From Fusarium oxysporum f. sp. lycopersici 4287 (Eukaryota; Ascomycota; Sordariomycetes; Hypocreales; Nectriaceae), in the NCBI RefSeq assembly GCF_000149955.1, contig NC_030990.1, forward strand, positions 2,152,502 to 2,216,501: a stretch of 64,000 bases of DNA. Direction: 5' to 3'. Below are positions 45,138 through 56,934 of the stretch, piece by piece (within the stretch, counting starts at the first letter, position 1; each line of letters starts with the position of its first letter). The position numbers and the translations under genes were made by a program. A model generated the notes under the pieces. That model was given only the letters and a program-made list of their open reading frames with translations, did no database searches and had not been told where the DNA came from.

Positions 45138-46931
45138 ATGATACCAGAAAATCCCCTGCCATTCAATGGCAACTTCTCCTCGCCAGAGGAATATATCGAT
45201 GAGCTTCTTAAATTCGTGCGAACGTCTGAGACTTTTCAGATTCTCTGCGGCGGGGTCCATATCCTCGACTTTTTCACCATCGAGCCTGGTCTCTTTCATT
45301 ATGCCATTCCCAAAGAATGGCACGCATTCATCCTCTCAAGGAGTCTCATGGAGTTTCTTGACCTTCTCATGCGGGATGATTTAGACAATCTAAAGCTGGA
45401 AGGAGAGCAGCCGCCAGCGAGTCTCATAGATTACATTCGAACAGTCCGTAGTCTTTCTCTTGGCCGATCATTTACGCCCCCTTCAGAGAAATTGCCGGTC
45501 CTGCCACGGTCGGTAGCTGTGGGCATGAACGTCAAAAAGACTCACGAAGTCACCAACTTCGCGGACTACCTGGCCCGACTATCAGAAGACATCAGTTCGC
45601 AGTGCGGCTATGAGATATCTCACTACGTGGACTTCGGTAGCGGCCAAAACTATCTGGGCCGGGCCATGGCAAGCGAGCCTTATAACAGGCATGTTGTAGC
45701 TGTCGAGGGACGAGAGAACAACGTCACGGCAGCGAGAGGTCTAGACGTGTCTTCTGGATTAGCCGTTAAGCCAAAGGTCATGAGGAACAAGAAGCTATGG
45801 ACGAAGATTTTAGAAGCGCGGGGGCCTGATGGCCAAGAGGACCCAGAGGCCTTGGCCAAGGCTATTCGCGAGGTTGCAGGAGATGAAGCTTTTGAGTTTA
45901 GACCTGTCAAAGAACTCGAAGCCGAATATACCGTGGAAAAAGGTAAGGGGTCTGTTCAGTACATCTCAGGTCGACTGGAAACTGGCGACCTGGCCGACGT
46001 CATTGCCCAAATCAACCCTGGGAGTCAAACTGAAGACGAGAAGAAGGACCTAAGCCTGATGGCTATGTCAATCCATTCTTGCGGAAATCTGTCACACTTT
46101 GGAATCCGCTCTCTGGTCCTCAACCCGGACATTCGAGCCGTGGCCATCGTTGGGTGTTGTTACAACCTGATGACCGAGAAACTCGGTCCTCCAACATACA
46201 AGCACGCTTTCTTGAGGCCGACTCTCCAAGCTGTCAACGGTCGGCTCGTTCGGGAATCAGAAAAGCATGACCCACAGGGATTCCCGATGAGCCAGAAGTT
46301 TTCTGCATATCAGGGAGATGGCGTGCGATTGAACATCACAGCCCGCATGATGGCTTGCCAAGCACCGCAGAATTGGACCGAGAAGGAGAGTGCTGGATTC
46401 TTCTCTCGACATTTCTACCGAGCAGTCTTGCAAAAGATGTTCCTTGATCGAGGCGTGGTGAAGAAAGTGCGGCATACAGGTAGCCAAGGAGAATCACAGG
46501 CGGATACTGCAGCCTCAACCCAGGATGACAGTGAGAGCCCCTTCGACATCAGCACCAATCCAGTCATCATTGGATCACTCAGGAAAAGTTGCTATGGGTC
46601 GTTCAAGTCCTATGTCCGCGGCGCGGTGGAGAAGCTCACGACAAACAACGAGTACAAACAGTATGCAGACGTGATGCAGGAGAAAATGGGCGACATCTCA
46701 GACGAGGAGATCGAGAGGTACGAGGCATTGTATATGCCTCGGAAAAAGGAGCTATGTGCTGTCTGGAGCCTCATGGCATTCAGTGCGATGGCAGTCGAAT
46801 CCCTTATTGTATCAGACCGGTGGACATTTCTGAAAGAACACGACGATCTCGTCCGTCACGCGTGGGTCGAGACGGTGTTTGACTATGAACAAAGTCCGAG
46901 AAACCTGGTTGTTGTTGGAGTTAAGCGATGA
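45138..46931 (+). CDS. METTL25/RRNAD1-like methyltransferase-domain protein
   Basis: Intronless 597-aa ORF. The Rossmann-like SAM-binding region starts HYVDFGSGQNYLGRAMAS, followed by HVVAVEGRENNVTAARGL (acidic residue for the ribose). Hallmarks of the METTL25 family follow: SIHSCGNLSHFGIRSLVLN and VAIVGCCYNLMTEKLGPP, and a long C-terminal domain (RKSCYGSFKSYVRGAV). Human METTL25B/RRNAD1 belong to this group; their substrate is poorly defined, so no reaction is claimed. There is no signal peptide or membrane segment, so it is probably cytosolic or nuclear. The start is the first ATG and the N-terminal region (SPEEYIDELLKFVRTSETF) already looks conserved. Confidence 0.88.
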   Translation: MIPENPLPFNGNFSSPEEYIDELLKFVRTSETFQILCGGVHILDFFTIEPGLFHYAIPKEWHAFILSRSLMEFLDLLMRDDLDNLKLEGEQPPASLIDYIRTVRSLSLGRSFTPPSEKLPVLPRSVAVGMNVKKTHEVTNFADYLARLSEDISSQCGYEISHYVDFGSGQNYLGRAMASEPYNRHVVAVEGRENNVTAARGLDVSSGLAVKPKVMRNKKLWTKILEARGPDGQEDPEALAKAIREVAGDEAFEFRPVKELEAEYTVEKGKGSVQYISGRLETGDLADVIAQINPGSQTEDEKKDLSLMAMSIHSCGNLSHFGIRSLVLNPDIRAVAIVGCCYNLMTEKLGPPTYKHAFLRPTLQAVNGRLVRESEKHDPQGFPMSQKFSAYQGDGVRLNITARMMACQAPQNWTEKESAGFFSRHFYRAVLQKMFLDRGVVKKVRHTGSQGESQADTAASTQDDSESPFDISTNPVIIGSLRKSCYGSFKSYVRGAVEKLTTNNEYKQYADVMQEKMGDISDEEIERYEALYMPRKKELCAVWSLMAFSAMAVESLIVSDRWTFLKEHDDLVRHAWVETVFDYEQSPRNLVVVGVKR

Positions 46932-49900
46932 TTAAACTTTTGGCTAGGTCGTAATCGGAATGAAATGAGTTGTCTCAAATGATGATACCCGATCCTAACC
47001 GCATCTCTGGACGAGGCCCTCTCTACTACGTACAGGTTGTGTCCATGATGAGGAGAGATGCAATCGGCTCCTTGTTGCTAGGCAACGAAAAGAATATGTT
47101 TGTGTGAGAGGAACTGGGTTTGGTAATTCGTCGGTTGTGGTTATTGGTGGTGCTAGGCAATATCGGGGCGTGGCTGGCTCTCCTAAATGAGCGATGTCAT
47201 GCATGAACCCCCTCCGCTTTCTCTCGACACTTCAGGAGTGACATTCTCAAGCGGACGACAGGACAGGAAGTTCTTAGGTCGATCAGCGGCACAGAACAAT
47301 AGGAAATATATTTACCCGAACACGGTGTTGTTTAGGTATTCGATACATACTCATCAGATCGTAGTTCTGGCTCGCAACCTAAGATACTACCAAGTAGTAG
47401 TTATCAGACGTGCCTCTCTCGAATCGTATTACGATATGATGAGTTGTAAGCCTCTACCCCGGAACCCTTTATCTCGTAGCCCACTTGGCGTTCCGTCCCA
47501 CAAACAACAGGACAGCTGCCCCTCTTTGCTGATAGGCATTAATGAAGCAGCATCCATTTTCGAGGGCGTGCTGTCTATAGGCCTAGCTGCGCTACCGACT
47601 CAATTTGATCATGGGCTGCCTCGTATGGCACATTGGTCGGCATCTGGTGTCGCAATCAACTTGTCAACTTCGTCATGGTGCCCTTCAGTCAGAAGTTGAC
47701 AGCGCGACATGCACTGCGTCACTCTTAATGCAAGGCAAATAGGCAGGACGATGCAATGCAAAGCAAAAGCATGCCTACCAGCAAGCAGGAGGCCACGCAG
47801 TGAATCACGGGTCCGGTCAATGGTGCCATATCTGAGCCACTGACAAGCGTGATAGAGAAGTCAAGTTTAGACACGGCTCCTTCAAAAAGAGCTTTGGACG
47901 TATTGCGCCCGCTGCAACGCCGGCTTTCGTGGGGTAATCACATCACCCTACATGGACAGTTGCACTTTGATAATGGAATGAGGTTTCCGAGAAACTGTGT
48001 TGTGGTATAGTGTCAGAATATACCGAGGTGAGTAGTTCAAAGACAGCCGTATTTAGACGCGTGCAGCGGATGAGAGTCATGCAATGTGACGGCGACGGAC
48101 CTGCTTAGAGGCATCATGTCACTCTTGTTCGTTGGTGCTGAAAGCAAGGCAGCGGCTGGAGGCCCAGGGACAGCTGACACCTGGAGAGGCACATTCGTGT
48201 GCTGTACAGAGGTGCAAGCTTCTATGTATGTATGTATGTATGTATGTATGCGACTTTGAGGCGAAGTCATACCATGGAATCATGGCTGCTTTCGATGTCT
48301 CGGCCATACCGATCCAACGTTGGAAGTTGGGATGCCCGAAAGCTGGGGTTTCTAGGGTGTTTCCAATTGTGGAAAGCCACAGGATCCTGTACTTAGGGTC
48401 CATCATTTATCGTTGGAGCTGACCCGAGCTGGATCCATGGATGTCTCCAAAATGACAAGTCTGAATTGTGACGTTTCCAAGGTGAAGAAAAGGGCATTTT
48501 ATGTCCGATAAAATGCACATGTGACGGCGAAAAGGTGAAGCACAGCAAGGTAGCTGCTGGTCGGTGAGTTGCTTCCAACTGCTTGTCACCGTACAGAAGG
48601 TATGATCCCCATCCTCTCCAGACCAAGGAGGATGATCTTTGGACGCCTCACTTATGACAACGGCACACGCTCTAACCGAAAAGCCATGAAGCTCACCTCA
48701 TTCTCAACAGCAACCAACACCTACACATCGCCATCCTCCACAACCTTGTCGTTAGCCTGATGAATGCATTCAGGTTCAAAGATCGCCCGCTTACTGAATG
48801 GAATCAACAAAATAGTACTCCTTGGCTGGCTCTGTACGAGCTATGGCCTAGCAAAGGTTGAGCTGATCAAGGCAAGCAGCAACTGCGTATCCCTCACGTG
48901 GACGCGAAAAGGATTGAGATAGTGAATACTTGATAGTTGTCAAGTCGATAATTTTAATTTTGTAAGGGAGTACGGTCAGAAAACGTTACGATACTGCTCA
49001 TCTAGCTCCTGACTGTTGCCGTAGGACATGGACCATGGTTCACGTTCTTGGTTGTGACCACTTGCCTCACCTCGTCTACTCGCACACCACAACACAAGGA
49101 TCTCGTCCTCTTCCGATCTTCCCAAGTCAGTACAAGGATAGAGGGCAGCTCACCACTTGCCTGCCCCCACGCACCAAAACCGACTTCATTCTCAGATGGG
49201 ATGGGCTCCCTTGAGAGAGTGCTCCAGGGACCCGAACCTATCAGAATATCCGTTCATCGTTGACTCCTACATCACGAGCCGATCTCAGGACAATTGTGAC
49301 GCACTCATATCGAACAAATACCAGTTTTAATAGCAACGTAGTGAGAGCATGGCTGTCATGCGGCAGCGTTACATGGCACATTTCCCGATGCTCTGTGCTC
49401 AAGGCGCCACAACCCAGACGTGTTCAGACGTAGAGGACAGTGGCCATACGCTTCCTGCAGTCGCTGTCGTGGAACGACCTCGGCCAAAATCATAGATGCC
49501 ATCTGCACTTTACGGGCTCTGCCGTACCTGAACAGAAGCAATGTGTCTACGTGCATCGGACATTGGGCCAAGATCTGCAACGAAGCAGCCCTCAAGAGCC
49601 TTTCTTGACGCGAGTCTGTCTATCTCCCGTGGATAATGTTGATCAATGTTTGCCCATGGAGCTCTACATATATCTCGAAACCAGCAGACAAACGGAAATG
49701 TTCAGAGCACGTCGAGCTTAAACGGTTAGCTGCCAGCAGGGTTTTTGAAAGTCAAGTCGCTGGCAAAGAGGTCAAAGCCAGCGTCCTGAAAAGAGCTACC
49801 AGTCAGGATACCCCACCTATGCGTGTCCATCAACGTTTCTGCCGTCATAGCCAACTCGGCCAACTGGACTAGTCCCCAAGTTGGCCATGGCACCGGACCT

Positions 49901-50415
49901 GGTCTCAGACGGCAAAACCCTGCCTGCAGGGCTGGGCTCGATCGAGGGACGTGCCCTTCCCGTTCGGCTTAGAGATAGCGATACTTGGAGCAGTTGAAGT
50001 TACTCTTTAAAAGGTAAGATCAGGAAGAGAGTTAATAACGTGGGTTTACCCTTATCGTGCCCTCCATTGTCTGGTCTGGACTTACCTCCAACCTTTCTCA
50101 ATTCCCTCGCAAAACTCTTCGCCTTCAAATCTTGCCTGCACTCTAGACCAAATCAAAGTTTACCAGGTTTTCGGACACTGGCTGCTCCTTTGTCTCTTGT
50201 TCCTCTCCAGCTTAGCCCAAACCTTACAACAACGCTGAGACGAAACATCTTCATGATCCAGTCGGTCACTCGATTTTTACATCGCGCCGACTTGTCGCAA
50301 GCTACAACCGGCTTGACTCTGCCAACAGTAGAACATTTGCATTGCGCTCCATCTACACCTTGACCCAATCCCGTAGCACAAGGGCCCTGGACCTCTCCAA
50401 TGCTAGCCGTTCATC
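46932..50415. other. Gene-poor region, 3.5 kb
   Basis: No ORF with conserved features on either strand. It contains a TATG microsatellite (listed) and an ACGCGT at 48057-48062. The last 350 nt are C/T-rich and probably form the promoter and 5' UTR of the CASTOR-like gene. No tRNA, rRNA or transposon is recognised. Confidence 0.5.
48223..48250. repeat. (TATG)7 microsatellite
   Basis: Seven perfect tetranucleotide units in intergenic DNA; likely length-polymorphic. Confidence 0.95.
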
Positions 50416-51699
50416 ATGAACGCGCAGGTATCATTTCTTGTAAGTGTTACGCCTCCTCGCAAAAGAATTGATCCTTTGGTGTATCAGCAGCGGCAGCAGT
50501 TAGAAGTAACTTTTCAAAGAGTTACTTCGATCCTGACATTTTATCTCTAGGATGGCACATATACGCTGATTCACATCCCTCTCAGCCTCTACTCGACCCT
50601 GCTCCAGCCAATTCTCCGAGTACTTCTGCCACAATCTCAGGGAACGGGAGGCCTGCGCGATTCGCCCGAGTACGAGTTGCAGGGACTCACACCTGATGGC
50701 CAGCATGGCTTTCTGAATATTAGCATCACTCCCCTTGAGTGTTCGGTTGTCTGTCACACCTCATGGGCTCAAAATGTCTTCGAGCCAGTCCTTAAAGCCA
50801 TGCCGCGCGACATTGCGAAAACTGTTTCCGTTTCCAAAGAATCCTATATGGTACTTTCAGTCATAAGCGCTGGGCTTGATGCAGGCGGTCGTGTGATGGA
50901 ATTGACCTCTCCGCTAGCCCTCGCTGGTATCCCCATCTTCTTCATCACGACCTATTACTCAGACTTCATCCTAGTCCCTACGAAAGAGCGGGAAAACGTG
51001 GTCAAGTCTCTCATCGCAAAAGGCTTCGAGCTGTCCGACAACGAGTCCAACTTCATCACTTCCGCTGCCAATCACAAGCAGGGCACTGGGTTGTCTGCAA
51101 CTTCTCCGCCACATGAGGGCCTCCCTCTCAATGTCGCTGAGTTGCAAACACGCATTTTTGGTACACTTAAGAAGAGGCATGTGGCACCCCAGATTGAGGA
51201 AGCGCTTGAATTGGTGCAATGTTCAGGTCGCGAAGCATCGCAGCTTGCAAACTTCACCCATCAAAGGCCTTCAATCAGCCGTCACGCAACAGGAAACGGC
51301 CGCCGACCAAGTTGGGCAGACAATGTGGACACAAAGCTCTACACATGCATCATCTCAGCGCTCGTCTCGCAGCCTCGATTTATGTCCGTCACTCTTGCTC
51401 AGGATGACCCGCCATCCCTCTTGCTCGACAAGAATCTTCTCGACATATTTGGCGACTCCCTCGTTGGGGACACAGATGCTAGCCTGATACCGATCTTCCT
51501 GGACTTGAAAACTCTTCCTCTGGAGGCCACGGGTATTGTTTGCGGTGTCGCTGGTATACTCGTACAAGACACCCAGATAGCGGCGAGTTCTGAATTATCT
51601 TATCTCTCGACTGCTCAGGCAGGTGCTGTGATTCTTTCTGAAGAGCAGTCTGTCAGGGCTATGGGTATATTGAAGCCATTGCTCAGTGAAGAGCTGTGA
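50416..51699 (+). CDS. CASTOR/GATS-like ACT-domain protein
   Basis: Predicted 390-aa protein. Exon 1 (50416-50439) encodes only MNAQVSFL. A 111-nt intron, twice the usual size and containing a perfect hairpin, leads to exon 2 (50551-51699). Tandem ACT-like domains are visible: PLECSVVCHTSWAQNVFEPVL, then LSVISAGLDAGGRVMELTSPLALAGIPIFFITTYYSDFILVP, a hallmark of CASTOR-type ACT_7 domains. Later come SALVSQPRFMSVTLAQDDPPSLLLD and GIVCGVAGILV. In animals CASTOR1 binds arginine and relieves GATOR2 inhibition upstream of TORC1. Whether the fungal family senses an amino acid is not established. The start is supported because the eight codons of exon 1 align with the usual family N-terminus. Confidence 0.85.
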
Positions 51700-52317
51700 T
51701 GCTTTGAGCTTGATCAATATACTTGCGATGGAAGATAAGACTGTCACAATGATGTAAAATTATGGAAAGCTCACAATCTATGAGCATATGACCAATGGCG
51801 CAACGGAGATGGCGTTTGTTTTCTAAGAAGCCGGGCTGTTGGGTTTGTGTAAAATCATTATCTGACTTGAAAATTTTAGTATTTTGTCAGGGGAAAAGTT
51901 CCTGGAGATGTGCCTGGCTTCTATATTGATACCATGTTATAGTACCAAGTGAAACACTCTGTTGCTGATGTTATAAACCCGTCTCCCATACCGCGCAGCA
52001 TGCGCGTGAAAGTCCCACAGTTATATTTAAATGGCCCTCAGTCGTTTTTGAGATATTGGACGTAATCGAAGTTAGATTATTCGCAAGGCATGGTGTGGGT
52101 TGAACCCCCGGCAATCATTACGCTCTGGGGTTGTCAAGCCCATCACTTAAAATAAGGTATTATAAAGTACCTTCGGCCAGTACATCGTTTCCCATGACCT
52201 TACACGTCGTTCAAGCTTATCTTTACCAATTATTGCCGTATCTAGAACCCAGTCTCTTGAAGATCAAATCGGTAAGCTGACCTGAAGGAAAGGGTCACGA
52301 TATCAGGACCTCATTGC
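51700..52317. other. Convergent 3' intergenic region
   Basis: About 620 nt between the CASTOR-like gene and YIH1. It is AT-rich and no gene is supported. Confidence 0.5.
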
Positions 52318-53127
52318 TCACTTCCCCCTTTTCTTCTCCTGCCTCTCTTCTTTTACCAAACCGGATTTTACAAACCCGTCTCTAGCTACGGCATTGATGA
52401 GCGCAAACCTTCTAGGTCCTAGCTGAACACCGCCGTACCACCTCGTCACCACCACCATGGCATCCCAGATATCCATGACCTGCATCAGATGCAACATCCT
52501 TCCACCGGCAGCTGTCTCGCCATCATCATCGCAGTCCTGGAAACTCGTAGCCCCGGGGCCACGGATCCGCCATGCTGTCATGTTGTGCGTGGCGCTGCGT
52601 ATGCGTTTGTCTGATGAGAGCAAGAGTTGGACGTAGTATCGAGCCTGATCAGGAGAAGTCACTCGTGCGACATGTGCTAAGAATGTTGATTTTGACTCTG
52701 TCACAAGATCGGATAGAACCCATTCCGGAGGAGGAAAGTCTGGTTGCTCGTAGTCTTCTTCTTCAGGTGTCGATGGAGCTTGGGGCTCACTTTCAGGCTC
52801 TGGCTTCTGCTCCTCCGCACGCCGCGTAAACTCCTCCACGGCATCGAATAGGCAAACCAGGCCCTCTTGAAATACTTCGCCCAGAGCGTCTCGGAAGAGT
52901 GCCAGATCACGAGCACCAGCGCCTTTGACACCACCGGAACTGTGGTGTGTACTGAGGGCACTGGGGGGCTTAGAGGGGTAATCAGACGGGAATTTCAGAC
53001 GCAGAGAGGATGCATTGCCTGGCAGTTTGAGAATAAATACAGAGGAGTCGTCTTCTGTCGGGACGAGGCTGTCGTCGCCGTAGATGGAATTAATTGCTTC
53101 AACTTCATCCTGAAGTTCTTCGGACAT
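52318..53127 (-). CDS. YIH1: Yih1/IMPACT homolog (RWD plus UPF0029)
   Basis: Intronless 269-aa ORF. The N-terminal RWD domain is typical (MSEELQDEVEAINSIYGDD, LRLKFPSDYPSKPP, FQEGLVCLFDAVEEF). An acidic Pro/Glu linker (about 108-130) leads to the UPF0029/Impact domain (SKSTFLAHVARVTSPDQA, THNMTAWRI, GGRMLHLMQVMDIWDAMVVVTRWYGGVQLG). Yih1/IMPACT competes with the kinase Gcn2 for Gcn1 and so restrains the general amino-acid control response in the cytosol. The final residues KEERQEKKRGK are basic. The start is the first ATG and begins exactly at the RWD domain. Confidence 0.93.
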   Translation of the reverse strand: MSEELQDEVEAINSIYGDDSLVPTEDDSSVFILKLPGNASSLRLKFPSDYPSKPPSALSTHHSSGGVKGAGARDLALFRDALGEVFQEGLVCLFDAVEEFTRRAEEQKPEPESEPQAPSTPEEEDYEQPDFPPPEWVLSDLVTESKSTFLAHVARVTSPDQARYYVQLLLSSDKRIRSATHNMTAWRIRGPGATSFQDCDDDGETAAGGRMLHLMQVMDIWDAMVVVTRWYGGVQLGPRRFALINAVARDGFVKSGLVKEERQEKKRGK

Positions 53128-53598
53128 TGTTCGGGCAGTGAGGGGTTGATTGAAAGGGGATTGAGGGCCTTGAGTTTTCAGTTTGTTAAAACCGTCCTAA
53201 ACTTTATGATAGATTTCAAGCAAGAGTATATTTGAGATTGCCTTAAAAAAAACTCACATTAGTTCCATTGCAGGTCTAAAGTAATGCTTCTTACAGTTGA
53301 CGCTGAATGCACTTTAACCTGCAGAAGCCCCACATCAGCTCATCCATTTCACCTCATTGATCCACTATATCTCCATTCCTCTCTTACGTAGTATACTTTC
53401 AACAACCATCTCGTGATAAATGGACGAGATATAATGAATGGCCTTGTATTTAGAACAAATTGATATTGAGCGAGTACACTAGACTATGGGGCGGCGCAAA
53501 CAGTAATCGAATACCGGTCATCTTCTGACCTATCCCCCAGCATGACCTATCTATAGCTTCAACACAGAAACAACCAGTAATGCAACATTAGTATTACA
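53128..53598. other. Intergenic region between YIH1 and VMA1
   Basis: About 470 nt holding the YIH1 promoter and VMA1 3' UTR. No other feature is seen. Confidence 0.5.
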
Positions 53599-55865
53599 TT
53601 ACTCGTCCATGACAGCCGCAAACTTGTCTGTCATCTTCTGTTGAATCTCCTCGTACTAGAATTGAGTTAGCGCATGCCTTGTGTATGCCACCAAACAACA
53701 ACTTACTCTCTTGGAGATCACATCCTGGCCGTCGGTGGGAACCTCAAACTTCAACTGTCGTAGGTTGGCTTGCAGGTCAGAAGTAGCCTCTCGTACCTTG
53801 GCCCAGCTCTGGCCCTGCGCGATAACCTTCTGGGCTTCGTCGTGGAAGCCCACCATGAGCTTCATCATCCACTCTGTCTTCCAGATAGGACAGAACTGGT
53901 CATAGTCCGAGTAACCGTTTTGCTGCAAGAAATCTTCCTTGATCAGGCCTGCGATATCCAACGTAATCTTGTCAGGGTCAGACAGGGCACTCTTTCCAAC
54001 AAGCTGAACAACCTGGTCAAGCTCCTCGGAATCAGACAGAAGTTGCTTGATGCGGTCGCGGAGTCGAGGGAAGTCGGGGTAATTCTTCTCGTAATACTTA
54101 TCCAAAATGGTGTTATACTTGCTGTAAGATAACGATGTATTGATGGAAGGGAAATGTTTTCGCTGCGCAAGCTTCTTGTCGAGACCCCAGAAGACCTGCA
54201 CAATACCCAGAGTGGATGTAGTAACGGGATCCGAGAAATCACCACCAGGAGGACTGACGGCACCGACAATACTGACACTGCCCTCGCGCTCGGGAGAACC
54301 AAGAGTCTGAACGCGACCGGCTCGCTCGTAGAACGAGGCAAGCTTGGCACCCAGGTAGGCAGGGAAACCCTGATCAGCAGGCATTTCTCCTAGACGACCA
54401 GAAAGTTCTCGAAGAGCCTCAGCCCATCGGGAAGAGGAGTCAGCCATCATGGCCACGTTAAGACCCTGGTCGCGGAAATATTCGGCGACGGTAATTCCGG
54501 TGTAAATGGAGGCTTCTCGGGCAGCGACGGGCATGTTCGAGGTGTTGGCAATGAGGGTGGTTCGCTTCATGATAGGCTCCTTGCGGCCATCGACCTCAAT
54601 CGTGAGCTCGGGGAAATCCTTCAAGACTTCGGCCATCTCATTACCTCGCTCACCGCAACCAACATAGACGATAACGTCACTGTTGGAGAACTTGGACACA
54701 GACTGGCTAATGACAGTCTTTCCGCAACCGAAAGCACCGGGAATTGCGACGGTACCACCTTGAACACTAGGGAAAAGAGCGTCGAGAACTCGCTGACCGA
54801 CAATGAAGGGCTGATCGGCGGACTTCTTGTCGTTGGAGGGACGTGGTACTCGGACAGGCCAGGTCTGCATCATGGGATACTCTGTCTTCTTGCCATCGAA
54901 CTCGACCTCGAGGATGTTCTCGACGACGGTGTACTCGCCCTTGGCAGCGATTTTGGTAACAGTTCCTCGTGCGCGAGGAGGGAACAGAATCTTGTGGTCT
55001 GCGAGGAAAGAGTTCTCGAAGACAGAGCCCCAGACATCACCACCGGAAAGGTGGTCGCCGACCTTAACGGAGGGTGTGAACTCCCACTTCTTCTCGCGGT
55101 CGAGGGCAGGGACGGCGATACCGCGGGGGATATAAATGGACTTAGCCATCTTGGAAATAGCCTCGAGGGGACGCTGGATACCGTCGTAGATACCGTTGAG
55201 GAGACCGGGACCGAGTTCGACTGACAAGGGCTTTCCGGTACGGGTAACAGGGTCACCAACCATGACGCCGGCTGCGATGATGATTAGCTTGTTATTGTTG
55301 GAGGTTCATCATGGGCTGTCGTACATGTCTCCTCGTAAACCTGAATAGAGGCCTGATCGCCACTGATTCGAATAACTTCACCAACGAGGTTGTCATGTCC
55401 TACTCTGACCTGTAATAGCGGTGGGTTAGATCGTGGCGGATGATGACGATGGAGGATGATAGCAACTGACCAACTCGTACATGGCAACACCAATCATGTC
55501 CTCAGCCACGACGACGGGACTGTATAAAGTCAGCATGACATGTTGACAGTCAAAATATCGGTTCGAGTGTTTTTTGGGGGGTCGAGAATAGATCGTAGGC
55601 TGAAGAAATCGGTAGGCACTGACCCAGAAATGGAGTAGATTTTACCTGCAGATAGTGTTAGCGACACCGCAAGGTGGTTGAACTTGGTTAAAGAACATAC
55701 CGGTTTGGTATCCATCTTCCTCATTGGTCTTGCTGCTGTTATTAGCAGCCTTTGATGTTTTCTACAGATGGCCGTAAGTCAGCATCGAGAACCAAGCAGC
55801 ATAAAATGCGCCGCGTTGTCGCCAGCAAGCTTGGGGAAGGTCGGGAATCAACGCACAGGAGGCAT
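53599..55865 (-). CDS. VMA1: V-type proton ATPase catalytic subunit A
   Basis: Predicted 615-aa catalytic subunit of the V1 sector, which hydrolyses ATP to acidify vacuoles. Seven exons: 55857-55865 (9 nt), 55701-55761, 55624-55645 (22 nt), 55471-55519, 55325-55409, 53707-55271, 53599-53655. All splice phases agree and rebuild [27 protein letters not shown] and [12 protein letters not shown]. The Walker A loop GAFGCGKT is near residues 254-261, the family non-homologous region precedes it, and [15 protein letters not shown] marks the Walker B region. No intein interrupts the gene, unlike yeast VMA1. The exon 1 frame is open 173 codons further upstream to an ATG at 56384; the conserved protein does not need it, so I start at 55865. 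Confidence 0.95.
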
Positions 55866-56934
55866 CTTCAACGACAAAACTGGCGCGTTGTCTAATTGAA
55901 GATGAGGAGAGGTAGGGGAATGCGGCGACTGGGGCCGGATGGAAGATGCTGTCGAACCGGGGGAGAGGGTTGACGAAGGAGGCGGCTGAGATGAAGGTTG
56001 AGGTCTTGATGAAGGTGAATATGGAGACAGAGATGGAGATGGAGATGGTGGTGGAGAGTTTGGCAGAGGCACTTGACGAGCTACGTCCACCAACGCTAGA
56101 GCTGCTGCTCTTGCTTTCCCAGCTCTTGAGTGGAGCCAGGATGATGACGATGCTTTGCGGGTGGGGTCTCGAACAGTAGCAACGTTAACGGGAGGCGCAG
56201 GGGCTTTATCACTGAAGCTCCCTCTGTAACGGCTACCTCTGGCCCCGGAGCCTGAGCTAAGGCTATCGTCGTCACTGTCGCTCCCTTGCTCTCGCTGGCT
56301 GTTGTTGTCGTCGTCTTCGCCTCTGGTGCGGATCAGATCCAGCAGGGAACGCCTCGCTCTAAGAGTAGGACGAATGCCGAGCATAAGCTACAGTTGATGC
56401 CTTTTTTGCGATAAATGTTTTGTGGTTTCAAGCTCACAGAAGTGTAAGTGGGAGATCTGGAGTATGTTGTTGATTAAGGTAGATGGGAGCCAATTCTCCA
56501 ATGGGGTATAGCTGAGCTATAGGTTAGCGCTTGGACGGAGGCTGCACTGAAACATTATGCACAACAGCGCTACTGACCTGAGTGCCTAGTCGACATGAAT
56601 TCGAGGGTACATTGAAGAAGAGAAATACCTTGGTGTAGGAGCCCAAATTTTATATAGGCAATCGAATAACTCACGAAATAGCTGATTTTGTCGCTTGGCT
56701 TTTCTATAAGTAGTCCATTACGATCTTGATGCGTCTGCCCTTCCTCCTACTATATATACTGCCCAGTTACAGATACCTACCTGTAGCTATCTCAAGTAGC
56801 AACTTTAGATAAATGACCTTGGGCTTATTGTTTGATTTAACTATATAAAGTCTTGGATGCCCAAAACCTCAAGCTTCTCAACTTCAGTTGCTAGAAATAC
56901 CATACTATGAATTCTTTCCCACATGAACATCGGT
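55866..56934. other. VMA1 upstream region
   Basis: From 55866 to 56384 the minus strand stays open in frame with VMA1 (Pro/Ser-rich, see findings). From 56400 to 56900 the sequence is AT-rich with promoter-like character. No independent gene is supported. Confidence 0.45.

Noticed and set aside
47187..47699. 170-codon plus-strand ORF in the gene-poor region after METTL25-like
   Set aside because: No conserved motif and no compositional sign of coding.
52085..52150. GGGTTCAACCC-like motif resembling a tRNA T-arm
   Set aside because: The rest of a tRNA (D-arm, anticodon stem, acceptor pairing) is absent.
53707..55271. Intein in VMA1, as in budding yeast
   Set aside because: The Walker region and downstream sequence are continuous without an insertion.
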